Origin: Nocardioides plantarum | Lineage (GTDB): Bacteria; Actinomycetota; Actinomycetes; Propionibacteriales; Nocardioidaceae | NCBI RefSeq assembly: GCF_006346395.1 | Contig: NZ_VDMS01000001.1 | Location: 806,001-870,000 of the forward strand | DNA length: 64,000 nt | Reading direction: 5' to 3' | Part shown: positions 17,095 to 28,104 of the stretch, one piece after another | How positions within the stretch are numbered: the first letter of the stretch is position 1 | Layout: each line of letters starts with the position of its first letter | Notes under the pieces: generated by a model | Databases searched by the model: none | Seen by the model: only the letters and a program-made list of their open reading frames with translations | What the model was told of the DNA's origin: nothing | Program-made: the position numbers and the translations under genes

Positions 17095-17798
17095 TGGCGA
17101 CCTCGACGAGCTGGTCGACAGCCACCGTCGCCGAGGTCGACCGCCCCGACGGCCGCCTCGCGCGCGTTCGCCTCGACGTCGCCGACCGCGTCGCGCACCG
17201 CCCGGGCCAGCACTACGTCGTCCGCCTGCGCGCCCCTGACGACTACACCGCCCAGCGCTCCTACTCGATCGCCTCCGACCCGGCCGACCCGCTGGTCGAG
17301 CTGATGGTCGAGCGGCTCCCCGACGGCGAGGTCTCGGGCCACCTGCACGACGTCCTCGAGCCCGGCGACCAGCTCGAGGTCCGCGGGCCCCTCGGCGGCG
17401 ACTGGTTCACCTGGGCCGGCGAGACCACCGCGGTGGCCGTCGGCGGCGGCAGCGGGATCGTGCCGATCGTCTCGATGCTGCGGTACGCCGCGCGCACCGG
17501 TCAGGCCGACCGGCTGCGGGTGATCGCGGTCGGGCGCAGCCTCGACGAGCTGCCCTACGCCGAGGAGCTGCTGGCCGCCGGCGCCTTCGTCGCGCTGACC
17601 CGCGAGAACCTCGGCAGCCGGGTCGCGGCGCCGCCGTACCCCGAGGAGGTCCGCGACCTCGTCGACCTGCCGACCCCCGCCGAGCGGGCCTACGTCTGCG
17701 GGTCGGTCGGCTTCGCCTCGTTCGCGACGCGGGTGCTGGGCGAGGCGGGCATGCGGGTGAGCGAGATCCGGGTCGAGCAGTTCGGCGCCAGCGGCTGA
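17094..17798 (+). CDS. Ferredoxin-reductase-type FAD/NAD(P)H oxidoreductase
   Basis: 234-aa single-module reductase. FAD-binding barrel motif RSYSIAS (residues 55-61), then GDWFTWAGETTAVAVGGGSGIVPIVSMLRYA for the nucleotide site and AYVCGSVGFASFATRVLGEAG near the C-terminus, the usual order of the ferredoxin-NADP reductase family. It has no 2Fe-2S domain. GTG 17094 shares its first base with the TAG of the molybdenum enzyme gene; that overlap and the in-frame N-terminus decide the start. It probably supplies or withdraws electrons for the upstream molybdenum protein. Confidence 0.88.
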   Translation: MATSTSWSTATVAEVDRPDGRLARVRLDVADRVAHRPGQHYVVRLRAPDDYTAQRSYSIASDPADPLVELMVERLPDGEVSGHLHDVLEPGDQLEVRGPLGGDWFTWAGETTAVAVGGGSGIVPIVSMLRYAARTGQADRLRVIAVGRSLDELPYAEELLAAGAFVALTRENLGSRVAAPPYPEEVRDLVDLPTPAERAYVCGSVGFASFATRVLGEAGMRVSEIRVEQFGASG

Positions 17799-17807
17799 TC
17801 CACCGAC

Positions 17808-18674
17808 CTACTCGCGGACCAAGGTGACGGTGCGCTCCCCCGGCTCGAAGCCGAGGCCCCGGTAGAGCACCCTGGGCACGGGGTAGTCCTGGTCGCCGCG
17901 AGGGCACACCAGCGCCTCGGTGGCTCCGGCCGCGCGAGCGGCGTGCATCGCGGCCAGGCTGACGGCCGCTGCCAGCCCGCGCCTGCGGTGGCCCGGCGCG
18001 CACCCGACCGGCTCGATCAAGGCGACCCCGGTGGCGACGTCGAGCCACACCAGGCAGGACGCCACCCAGGCGCCGTCGGGCCCGATCGCCACCCAGTCGA
18101 GGTCGGCCCGGTAGGGCTCGGTCCCCATCAGGGCGTCGTACGCCACCGTCGAGACGCGCGAAGTCCCGCCGGGCGGCGTCCAGGCGGCGCGGTGGCAGGC
18201 CGACCGCGGCGCGGCCTCGCCCTCCCGCACCGCGCGCAGGCGGTATCCCGGCACGTCGGGCACCGGCCGCAGCCTGGCCAGGTCGGCCGGGCCGAGGTGG
18301 TGGTGGGTGAACCACGGCGCCTTCTCGGGCACGAACCCCGCCTCGCCCAGCACGGTCAGCGCCAGGTGGTCGGACGCCATCACCATCGTGCGGGTCGGAC
18401 CCTCCGGCGCCCGGTCGACGAACCACGCGACGATCTCGCGCGCGACGTCGGTGGCGTAGACGTGGGCACCGTCCACGCAGAGCTCCAGCCAGTCGGGCTC
18501 CTCCGCCCAGCCCCAGCCGACGACCTCGCCGCCCTCGACCCAGGTCCGCACCACGTCCGAGGTCGCCTCGGCGTACCGCGAGCTCCACGCGAGCTGGCCC
18601 GGGTGATGTCGAGCCGTGCGCGACCACGTCCGCGACGCGAGGGCCTGCATGGCGTGGAGGTCGTCGTCACGCAT
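17808..18674 (-). CDS. GNAT-family N-acetyltransferase, two-domain
   Basis: 288-aa protein with two GNAT-like halves. The C-terminal half is the better one: acetyl-CoA loop VGCAPGHRRRGLAAAVSLAAMHAARAAGATEALVC followed by VLYRGLGFEPGERTVTLVRE. The N-terminal half has GGEVVGWGWAEEPDWLELCVDG and looks degenerate. The substrate is unknown. Convergent with the reductase gene, 9 bp apart; codirectional with the VOC gene upstream. Confidence 0.8.
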   Translation of the reverse strand: MRDDDLHAMQALASRTWSRTARHHPGQLAWSSRYAEATSDVVRTWVEGGEVVGWGWAEEPDWLELCVDGAHVYATDVAREIVAWFVDRAPEGPTRTMVMASDHLALTVLGEAGFVPEKAPWFTHHHLGPADLARLRPVPDVPGYRLRAVREGEAAPRSACHRAAWTPPGGTSRVSTVAYDALMGTEPYRADLDWVAIGPDGAWVASCLVWLDVATGVALIEPVGCAPGHRRRGLAAAVSLAAMHAARAAGATEALVCPRGDQDYPVPRVLYRGLGFEPGERTVTLVRE

Positions 18675-18699
18675 GGCGTGACCCTAGTGGCGGCGAGCG

Positions 18700-19080
18700 C
18701 TACGAGGGCTCGCCCACGTCGATCCGGTTGCCGTCGGGATCGGCCATCACGAAGGTGCGCAGCCCGAAGTCGGCGTCGCGCAGTCCCTTGACGATCCGGA
18801 CGCCGTGCGCGGTGCAGTGATCGTGGAACGCCGACACGTGCTCGACCATCAGGTGCGCCACGTTGGCGGCGCTCCCCCGGTGCCCGGTCCGGAGCGTCAG
18901 GTGCAGCTCGGCCGCGTCGCGCTCGAGGATCACGAAGCCGACCGGATCGCCGTTGCAGAAGACGACCTCGAAGCCGAGCACGTCGACGTAGAAGGCCAGG
19001 GCGCGGGGCAGGTCGGACACCGAGATCGTCGGTGCGACCCGACCGAAGGCGAACGCGGGGGTGACGGGACGGTGGGTCAT
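18700..19080 (-). CDS. Glyoxalase/bleomycin-resistance (VOC) protein
   Basis: Small vicinal-oxygen-chelate fold protein of 126 aa. It has APTISVSDLPRALAFYVDVLGFEVVF, PVGFVILERDAAELHLTL, AHLMVEHVSAFHDHCTAHGV and DFGLRTFVMADPDGNRIDVGEP, the paired beta-alpha-beta-beta-beta pattern with the metal-ligand-type His and Glu positions near HLTL and IDVGE. ATG 19080 was chosen because GAGGAG sits 6 bp upstream; a longer frame to 19134 has no such site. Bleomycin-binding-type or dioxygenase-type roles cannot be separated. Confidence 0.78.
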   Translation of the reverse strand: MTHRPVTPAFAFGRVAPTISVSDLPRALAFYVDVLGFEVVFCNGDPVGFVILERDAAELHLTLRTGHRGSAANVAHLMVEHVSAFHDHCTAHGVRIVKGLRDADFGLRTFVMADPDGNRIDVGEPS

Positions 19081-19232
19081 GGGCGCTCCTCGTGGTGAGG
19101 ACCGGCGTCGCTCCGAGAGCGGGACGGTGCCCACCCCGGTGCTCGGTCCCAGGGAGCGGAGCGGTGTCCGCGCGATGGACCGATCATAGGACGGTTCGGT
19201 GACGTGTCACCTCCCGACGGGTGGTTGAAGAT

Positions 19233-19257
19233 TCACCCTTGCCCTCCCCAAGGGTGA
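19233..19257. promoter_or_regulatory. Inverted repeat upstream of wrbA-like gene
   Basis: TCACCCTTG (19233-19241) and CAAGGGTGA (19249-19257) form a perfect 9-bp inverted repeat with a 7-bp spacer, ending 34 bp before the quinone oxidoreductase start. Its position fits a repressor or activator site in the promoter; no regulator gene is adjacent that obviously matches. A second short palindrome, GGTGAC-GT-GTCACC, lies at 19198-19211. Confidence 0.45.
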
Positions 19258-19291
19258 GTAGGGCGTAGGTCGGCGTCGATAGCGTCGGGGC

Positions 19292-19885
19292 ATGACGAAG
19301 CTCGCGATCATCTACTACTCCAGCTACGGCACCGGCCACGCGATGGCCACCCGCCTGGCCGCCACCGCCGAGGCCCAGGGCGCCGAGGTGCGCCTGCGGC
19401 ACGTGCGCGAGACGGCTCCCGACGAGGCCGTGCAGAGCCAGGAGCCCTGGGCCGCCCACGTCGCCGAGATGAAGGACAAGCCCGTCGCCCAGCCCGACGA
19501 CCTCGACTGGGCCGACGCGGTGATCATGGGGTCGGGCACGCGCTACGGCCACATCACCAGCCAGCTGCAGTCGTTCATCGACACCCTCGGACCGCTCTGG
19601 GGCCAGGGCAAGCTCGCCGACAAGGTCTACGCCGCGTTCACCTCCAGCCAGACCAAGCACGGCGGCCAGGAGACGACGCTCGAGGCGATGAACACGACGT
19701 TCGCCCACTTCGGCGGCATCATCGTGCCCCCCGGCTACACCGACCAGGTCAAGTTCAACGACGGCAACCCCTACGGCGTCGGCAAGGTCACCGGCGAGTC
19801 GCCGGAGCTCAACGACACCGACAACGCCGCGCTCGACCACCTGGTCACCCGGGTGCTGACGATCGCCGGCAAGCTCAACGCCTGA
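19292..19885 (+). CDS. wrbA: NAD(P)H:quinone oxidoreductase, WrbA type
   Basis: Flavodoxin-like FMN enzyme of 197 aa that reduces quinones by two electrons, protecting from redox cycling. FMN phosphate loop IIYYSSYGTGHAMA at the N-terminus; WADAVIMGSGTRYGHITSQLQSFIDTLGPLW and AAFTSSQTKHGGQETTLEAMNTTFAHFGGIIVPPGYT are characteristic of WrbA. Length matches the family. Single gene; upstream inverted repeat at 19233-19257. Confidence 0.92.
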   Translation: MTKLAIIYYSSYGTGHAMATRLAATAEAQGAEVRLRHVRETAPDEAVQSQEPWAAHVAEMKDKPVAQPDDLDWADAVIMGSGTRYGHITSQLQSFIDTLGPLWGQGKLADKVYAAFTSSQTKHGGQETTLEAMNTTFAHFGGIIVPPGYTDQVKFNDGNPYGVGKVTGESPELNDTDNAALDHLVTRVLTIAGKLNA

Positions 19886-19898
19886 CCCACCGCAGCGG

Positions 19899-20582
19899 TC
19901 AGGGCTCCAGCGCTCGACGCACCGCCTGCACGACCTCCTCGACGGGCCGGTCGCCGCGCAGCACCACCACCGTGGTGTCCTGCGCAGCGGCCGGCCCGCC
20001 CGTCGTGTCGCCCGCCGCCGCCAGGACGCTGGACATCGCGTCGTCGTACTCGTGCCACGGGTCGGTGGTCTCGCCACGCAGCCAGCGCCGCAGCACGACG
20101 TTGTGGGCGGTGACGACCGAGGCGGCCAGCAGCTCGGCGTGCAGGTCGACGTCGGGGCCGCCCACCTCGGCGAGCCAGCGGCGCAGGTGCTCGCGGAAGA
20201 GCCGCTGGTAACCGACCATGCTGGCCACCTCACGGTCGCGCAGCGCCGGCACCGACCGGGTCAGCCGGTAGCGGCTCAGCGCCACCTGGCCCTCGGCGAG
20301 GTACTGCGCCAGCACCAGCCCGGCCGCCTCGCGCAGTGCCACCCGGTAGGTCTGGGAGGTGCCGGTGTCGAGGCGCGCCTCGATGCGCGCCTGCAGCTCG
20401 TCGTGCCGCGGGAAGATCACGTCGTCCTTGGAGCCGAAGGCACGGAAGAACGTCGAGCGGCTCACCGCGGCTCGCTCGACGATCTGCTCGACCGTGGTCG
20501 CGTCGTACCCCTGCTCGTCGAAGAGCGCGAACGCCGCATCGACCATCCGCTCGCGCGATGTCCTGGGGTTCCTGGCTGCCAT
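19899..20582 (-). CDS. TetR-family regulator
   Basis: 227-aa repressor-type protein: N-terminal helix-turn-helix RMVDAAFALFDEQGYDATTVEQIVERAAVSRSTFFRAFGSKDDVIF, then a variable ligand domain. ATG 20582. It is divergent from the acyl-CoA dehydrogenase gene with 69 bp between the starts, and a perfect inverted repeat (20611-20638) sits in that gap. Repression of both genes, relieved by an acyl-CoA or related ligand, is the simplest reading but is inferred. Confidence 0.88.
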   Translation of the reverse strand: MAARNPRTSRERMVDAAFALFDEQGYDATTVEQIVERAAVSRSTFFRAFGSKDDVIFPRHDELQARIEARLDTGTSQTYRVALREAAGLVLAQYLAEGQVALSRYRLTRSVPALRDREVASMVGYQRLFREHLRRWLAEVGGPDVDLHAELLAASVVTAHNVVLRRWLRGETTDPWHEYDDAMSSVLAAAGDTTGGPAAAQDTTVVVLRGDRPVEEVVQAVRRALEP

Positions 20583-20610
20583 GTTGGGATTGTGCCGCCT
20601 GCCGTGTGAG

Positions 20611-20638
20611 ACTCGGTATCGCCGAGACGATACCGAGT
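20611..20638. promoter_or_regulatory. Probable TetR operator
   Basis: ACTCGGTATCG and CGATACCGAGT form a perfect 11-bp inverted repeat around the 6-bp spacer CCGAGA, midway between the divergent tetR and acyl-CoA dehydrogenase starts. Size and position fit a TetR-dimer operator controlling both promoters. Confidence 0.7.
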
Positions 20639-20651
20639 TCCAGGGGCATTG

Positions 20652-21812
20652 ATGACCAGCACCGCGTTCGACCTGTTCCGCACCTCCGACGACCACGAGG
20701 AGCTGCGCGCCGCGGTGCGCGAGCTCGTCGCCGACAAGGTGACGCCGTACGCCGCCGAGGTCGACGAGTCCGCGACCTACCCCCAGGCCGCGCACGACGC
20801 GCTGGTCGCCTCCGACTTCCACGCGCCCCACGTCCCCGAGCAGTACGACGGCGTCGGCGCCGACGCGCTCGCCACCTGCATCGTCATCGAGGAGGTCGCC
20901 CGCGGCTGCGCGTCGTCCTCGCTCATCCCCGCGGTCAACAAGCTCGGCTCGCTGCCCGTCATCCTCGGCGGTGGCGAGGAGATCAAGCAGAAGTACCTGC
21001 CGCGGCTCGCCCACGGCGAGGGCTTCTCCTACGGCCTGTCCGAGCGCGACGCCGGGTCCGACACCGCCTCGATGAAGACCCGCGCGGTCCGCGACGGCGA
21101 CGACTGGGTGCTGACCGGGCAGAAGTCCTGGATCACCAACGCCGGCGTCTCGGAGTTCTACACCGTCCTGGCCGTCACCGACCCCGACGCCCCGCGCGGC
21201 AAGGGCATCAGCGCCTTCGTGGTCGAGAAGTCCGACCCGGGCTTCACCTTCGGCGCCAAGGAGCGCAAGCTCGGCATCAAGGGCTCCCCCACCCGTGAGC
21301 TGCTGCTCGACGGCGTGCGCATCCCCGGCGACCGGATCATCGGCGAGCCGGGCACCGGCCTGCCGCTGGCCCTGCGCACCCTCGACCACACCCGCGTCAC
21401 CATCGGCGCCCAGGCCGTCGGCATCGCCCAGGGCGCCCTCGACCTCGCCGTCGACTACGTCAAGCAGCGCCAGCAGTTCGGCAAGCGGATCGCCGAGTTC
21501 CAGGGCATCCAGTTCATGCTCGCCGACATGGCCATGAACCTCGAGGCCGCCCGCCAGATGGTCTACGTCGCCGCCGCCAAGTCCGAGCGCAACGACCCCG
21601 ACCTGCCGTTCTTCGGCGCGGCCGCCAAGTGCCTGGCCTCCGACACCGCGATGGCGATCACCGTCGACGCCGTCCAGCTGCTCGGCGGCTCGGGCTACAC
21701 CCAGGACTTCCCGGCCGAGCGGATGATGCGCGACGCCAAGATCACCCAGATCTACGAAGGCACCAACCAGGTCCAGCGTCTGGTGATGGCCCGCCAGCTC
21801 CTCGGCCGCTGA
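20652..21812 (+). CDS. Acyl-CoA dehydrogenase
   Basis: FAD enzyme of 386 aa that introduces the 2,3-double bond into an acyl-CoA and passes electrons to ETF. The N-terminal helical domain is followed by YGLSERDAGSDTASMKTRAV and GQKSWITNAGVSEFYTV (FAD/substrate strands), LDHTRVTIGAQAVGIAQGALD, QFGKRIAEFQGIQFMLADMA, LLGGSGYTQDFPAERMMRDAKITQIYEGTNQVQR; catalytic-type glutamate Glu369. ATG 20652 with AGGGG upstream. Short- or branched-chain substrates are likely from the overall type, but no specificity residue was judged. Confidence 0.93.
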   Translation: MTSTAFDLFRTSDDHEELRAAVRELVADKVTPYAAEVDESATYPQAAHDALVASDFHAPHVPEQYDGVGADALATCIVIEEVARGCASSSLIPAVNKLGSLPVILGGGEEIKQKYLPRLAHGEGFSYGLSERDAGSDTASMKTRAVRDGDDWVLTGQKSWITNAGVSEFYTVLAVTDPDAPRGKGISAFVVEKSDPGFTFGAKERKLGIKGSPTRELLLDGVRIPGDRIIGEPGTGLPLALRTLDHTRVTIGAQAVGIAQGALDLAVDYVKQRQQFGKRIAEFQGIQFMLADMAMNLEAARQMVYVAAAKSERNDPDLPFFGAAAKCLASDTAMAITVDAVQLLGGSGYTQDFPAERMMRDAKITQIYEGTNQVQRLVMARQLLGR

Positions 21813-21839
21813 TCCACGACGGCTCGATCCAGCCCTCAC

Positions 21840-21914
21840 ACGCTGACCCGTCGCCCATGGGCGACGGGTCAGCGTCATCTCGTCGGTGACCCGTCGCCCG
21901 TGGGCGACGGGTCA
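21840..21914. terminator. Twin palindromes between convergent genes
   Basis: The first is a perfect 36-bp palindrome, arms ACGCTGACCCGTCGCCCA and its complement, centred at 21857/21858. The second, 21887-21914, repeats the same arms (TGACCCGTCGCCC ... GGGCGACGGGTCA). They lie between the convergent acyl-CoA dehydrogenase and marR genes, the second touching the marR stop. The outer arms of the pair can also pair with each other. Bidirectional termination is likely although there is no T-run. Confidence 0.65.
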
Positions 21915-22430
21915 GCGTGAGGGCTGGAAGTCGCCGCGGTTGGCGCGGAACCGACCGAGGATCTCGACCAGGGTCGTGATGTCGTCGGGCTCGAGGCCGA
22001 CCTGCTCGAAGACCTCCTCGTTGAGCGCCTTCGTGGCGCGCTCGACGAGCTCGAGGCCGGCCGGTAGGAGCACCAGGATCGCGGAGCGGCGGTCGTCGGG
22101 GTTGATCACCCGCTCGACCAGGCCGTCGTCCTTGAGCCGCGAGGCCAGGCTCGTGAGGGAGGTCGGGTGCACCTGGAGGCGGTGGCCGGCGCGGAGCATC
22201 GTCATCCGCTGCTCGGAGGCGAAGCTGAGCAGCCGCAGCAGCTCGAAGCGGGCGAAGGTCAGCTCGAAGGGGCGCAGCAGTGCATCGATCTGGGTCAGCA
22301 GCAGCTGCTGGGCCCGCATCACCGAGGTCACCGCGGCCATGCCCGGCGCGGCGTCGTCCCAGCCGTGCACGCACCACTGACGGCGGGCCTCCGCGATCGG
22401 GTCGCGGCCGGGCAGGGCGGGCGTGCTCAC
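21912..22430 (-). CDS. MarR-family regulator
   Basis: 172-aa winged-helix regulator. LTFARFELLRLLSFASEQRMTMLRAGHRLQVHPTSLTSLASRLKDDGLVERVINPDDRRSAILVLLPAGLELV matches the MarR helix-turn-helix plus wing with the DDRR tip. The GTG start at 22430 is the start consistent with the domain; it lies 29 bp after the ligA stop on the same strand. The target is unknown. Confidence 0.87.
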   Translation of the reverse strand: MSTPALPGRDPIAEARRQWCVHGWDDAAPGMAAVTSVMRAQQLLLTQIDALLRPFELTFARFELLRLLSFASEQRMTMLRAGHRLQVHPTSLTSLASRLKDDGLVERVINPDDRRSAILVLLPAGLELVERATKALNEEVFEQVGLEPDDITTLVEILGRFRANRGDFQPSR

Positions 22431-22459
22431 CGGCCCGACTGTAGTGAAGGCCGACGGGG

Positions 22460-25422
<2,963 letters not shown>

Positions 25423-25426
<4 letters not shown>

Positions 25427-27036
25427 CCGACCTCTCCCACCCCGAGGCCCCCGCCCCGGACACGCACCCCGAGGAGGGCAAGCAGCTCCACCTCGGGTGG
25501 GCGCTCGTCCTGATCTCGATGGCCCAGCTGATGGTGGTCCTCGACGCCTCCATCGCCAACATCGCCCTGCCCTTCATCGGCAACGACCTCGAGATCGCCG
25601 ACGCCAACCTCACCTGGATCGTCACGGGGTACGCCCTGGCCTTCGGTGGCCTGCTGCTGCTCGGCGGCCGTCTCGGTGACCTCTACGGTCGCCGTCGCGT
25701 CTTCATGATCGGCCTCGCCGTCTTCGCGGTCGCCAGCTTCATCGGCGGCTTCGCCCAGAACGAGGCCATGCTGCTCGCGTCGCGTGGCCTGCAGGGCCTG
25801 GGCGCCGCTCTCGCCTCGCCTGCCGCCCTCGCCCTGATCACCACGACGTTCCCGGCCGGCCCGGCCCGCAACCGCGCGTTCGCGGTCTACGCCGCCATGT
25901 CCGGCGCCGGTGCAGCCGTCGGCCTCATCCTCGGTGGCTGGCTCACCGGGCTCGACGACGTCGTCGGCCTCGAGGGATGGCGCCTGACGTTCCTCATCAA
26001 CGTCCCGATCGGCCTGATCGCCGCCTTCCTGGCCCCGCGCTTCCTGCGGGAGTCCGAGTCGCACCCCGGCGAGCTCGACGTCCCCGGCGCGATCACCGGC
26101 ACGCTCGGCCTGCTCGGCCTGGTCTACGGCTTCAGCCGCGCCGGCGAGGAGGCCCACGGGTGGGGCGACACCTGGACCATCGCGTCGCTGGTCGCCGGCA
26201 TCGCGCTGCTCGTCGTCTTCGCCGTCGTCGAGTCCCGCGTCAAGCACCCGCTGCTGCCGGTCCGCGTCTTCAACAACCGCACCCGTGCCACCAGCTTCCT
26301 GGTGATGGCGCTGGTCCCCGCGGCCATGTTCGCGATGTTCTACTTCCTGAGCCTGTTCATCCAGCTGGTCATCGGCTACAGCCCGCTCCACACGGGCTTC
26401 GCGTTCCTGCCGTTCTCCGTCGGCATCGTGATCGGCGCGGGGCTGTCCTCCAACCTGGTCAACCGCATCGACCCCCGCTACATCGCCGGGGTCGGCACGC
26501 TGATGGCGGCGGTCGCCCTGTTCGGCTTCTCCCGGCTCTCGGTGCCCACCGGCACCGACGACCTGCTCGCCGTGGCCAACAGCGGCGGCTTCCTCGGGGC
26601 CGACGTCAACTACTGGTCGTCGATCTTCCCGTTCATCGTCCTGATGTCGATCGGCATGGGCATGACCTTCGTGCCGCTGACCCTGACCGCGGTGCACCAC
26701 CTGCGCTCCGAGGACTCCGGCATCGGCTCCGGCGTGCTCAACACGATGCAGCAGGTCGGTGGCGCCCTGGGCCTGGCGATCCTGGGCACCGTCTCGCTGC
26801 ACTTCGCCGACGGCACCAAGACCGACCTGGCTCGCGACCTCGCCACCAAGGGCGTCCCGCCCGAGGGTGCCAAGGGACTGGCCTACATCGGCTCGTTCAC
26901 CGAGGGTGCCACGGCGGCCTTCCTGGTCGGCGCGGTCCTGATCGCGATCGGCTCGGCCGCGATCTGGCTGTTCCTCAACGTCAAGCACGAGGAGCTGGCC
27001 ACCGACGGTCCCGAGACCCCGGTGCACGTGGGCTGA
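25423..27036 (+). CDS. DHA2-family drug:H+ antiporter (14 TM)
   Basis: Major-facilitator exporter of 537 aa. Motif D1-like LMVVLDASIANIALPFI in helix 1, motif A GGRLGDLYGRRRVFMIG between helices 2 and 3, motif C-type GAGAAVGLILGGWL in helix 5; about 14 hydrophobic segments, and a large loop SNSGG-type region near residues 380-400. It probably exports lipophilic drugs or an endogenous metabolite. Controlled by the overlapping TetR gene. A strong hairpin terminator follows at 27055. Confidence 0.92.
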
Positions 27037-27054
27037 CGCCCACCCGCCGTACGA

Positions 27055-27089
27055 CGGCCCGTCGCCTCTCCGAGAGAGGCGGCGGGCCG
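27055..27089 (+). terminator. Hairpin terminator after the efflux gene
   Basis: CGGCCCGTCGCCTCT (27055-27069), loop CCGAG, and AGAGGCGGCGGGCCG (27075-27089) form a 15-bp stem with a single G-T pair. It sits between convergent genes, so it may serve both strands. No T-run follows. Confidence 0.75.
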
Positions 27090-27107
27090 CAGTGCGTCCG
27101 GCGTCCC

Positions 27108-28097
27108 TCAGGCCTCGGACAGGTGGCGGGCCGTGCTCGCGGCCAGCACGAGCGCGCGCCGGGCCCACCCGGGCGTGGCACCCGCCATCCCGCAGCTCGG
27201 CGTCACGACCAGGCGGTCGCGCACGACATCGGGGTCCAGGCCGAGCATGTCGAGCCAGCGCACGACGCGCTCGACCAGCTCGGACTCCGTCGGCGCCACC
27301 CCGTCCACCGCGGGTACGACGCCCAGCGCGACGCTCTCGCCGGCCTCGAGGGCCGATCCGAGGGCGTCGTGACCGGTCGCGTCGATGACGCCGAGGTCCA
27401 CCGACAACCCCTGGGCCCCGGCCCCGCGCAGCAGGTCGAGCGGGGTCCCGGGCGCACACGAGTGCACCCACGGGACGGCGCCCTCGGCGGTGACGGCCTC
27501 GAGCACCCAACCGAGGTGCTCGGAGAGCTCGGGCGGGTGCACGACGCGGTGCCGCCCGAAGCCCGAGGCGGTGCGGATGCCGCCGGCGGCGACGGCGGCG
27601 AGCGCGGGCTCGTCGACCTGGACGATCAGGGTCTCGACGCCGCCGACGCGCCGGCGTACGTCGCGCACGTGGGTGCGCACCCCCTCGGCGAGCGACTGCG
27701 CCAGGTCGCGGCGCGCCCCGTGGTCACTGACGACCTTGTCGCCGCGGGGCTTCTCGACCGAGGCGGCCAGGGTCCACGGACCGGCGACCTGCACCTTGAA
27801 CGGACCCGTCCAGCCCTGGGAGAGCTCCTCGAGCACGTCGAGGTCCTGCGCGAGCCGGCTCTGCGCGCGGCGGTGGTCGATGCCGCTGGCGTCGGTGAGG
27901 CGCCAGCCGGCCGGCTGCAGGTCGACCCCGATGGCGCCGACCAGCGCGAGCGACCGGGCGACCATGCCGGAGTGGATGCCCCGGTCGGGCAGCTCGACGA
28001 GGTGCGGCAGGTGGTCGGCGAGCTCGTCGAGGACCAGCCGCTGGGCGGCGGCGAGGTCGTCGCCGGGCATCGACCCGACACCGGTGGCCGTGCTCAT
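27108..28097 (-). CDS. MetE-like core methionine synthase-type protein
   Basis: 329-aa protein resembling only the C-terminal (catalytic, zinc) half of cobalamin-independent methionine synthase. FKVQVAGPWTLAASVEKPRG, LIVQVDEPAL (158-166), and zinc-ligand-type residues in VHSC (His212, Cys214) and PSCGMAG (Cys302) are present. Family members of this size lack the N-terminal folate barrel; some such core proteins in other lineages methylate homocysteine from donors other than folate. In this cluster (next to mnmA and ligA) it is a regular actinobacterial companion. The methyl donor is unknown. Confidence 0.8.
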   Translation of the reverse strand: MSTATGVGSMPGDDLAAAQRLVLDELADHLPHLVELPDRGIHSGMVARSLALVGAIGVDLQPAGWRLTDASGIDHRRAQSRLAQDLDVLEELSQGWTGPFKVQVAGPWTLAASVEKPRGDKVVSDHGARRDLAQSLAEGVRTHVRDVRRRVGGVETLIVQVDEPALAAVAAGGIRTASGFGRHRVVHPPELSEHLGWVLEAVTAEGAVPWVHSCAPGTPLDLLRGAGAQGLSVDLGVIDATGHDALGSALEAGESVALGVVPAVDGVAPTESELVERVVRWLDMLGLDPDVVRDRLVVTPSCGMAGATPGWARRALVLAASTARHLSEA

Positions 28098-28104
28098 CGC
28101 GCCC

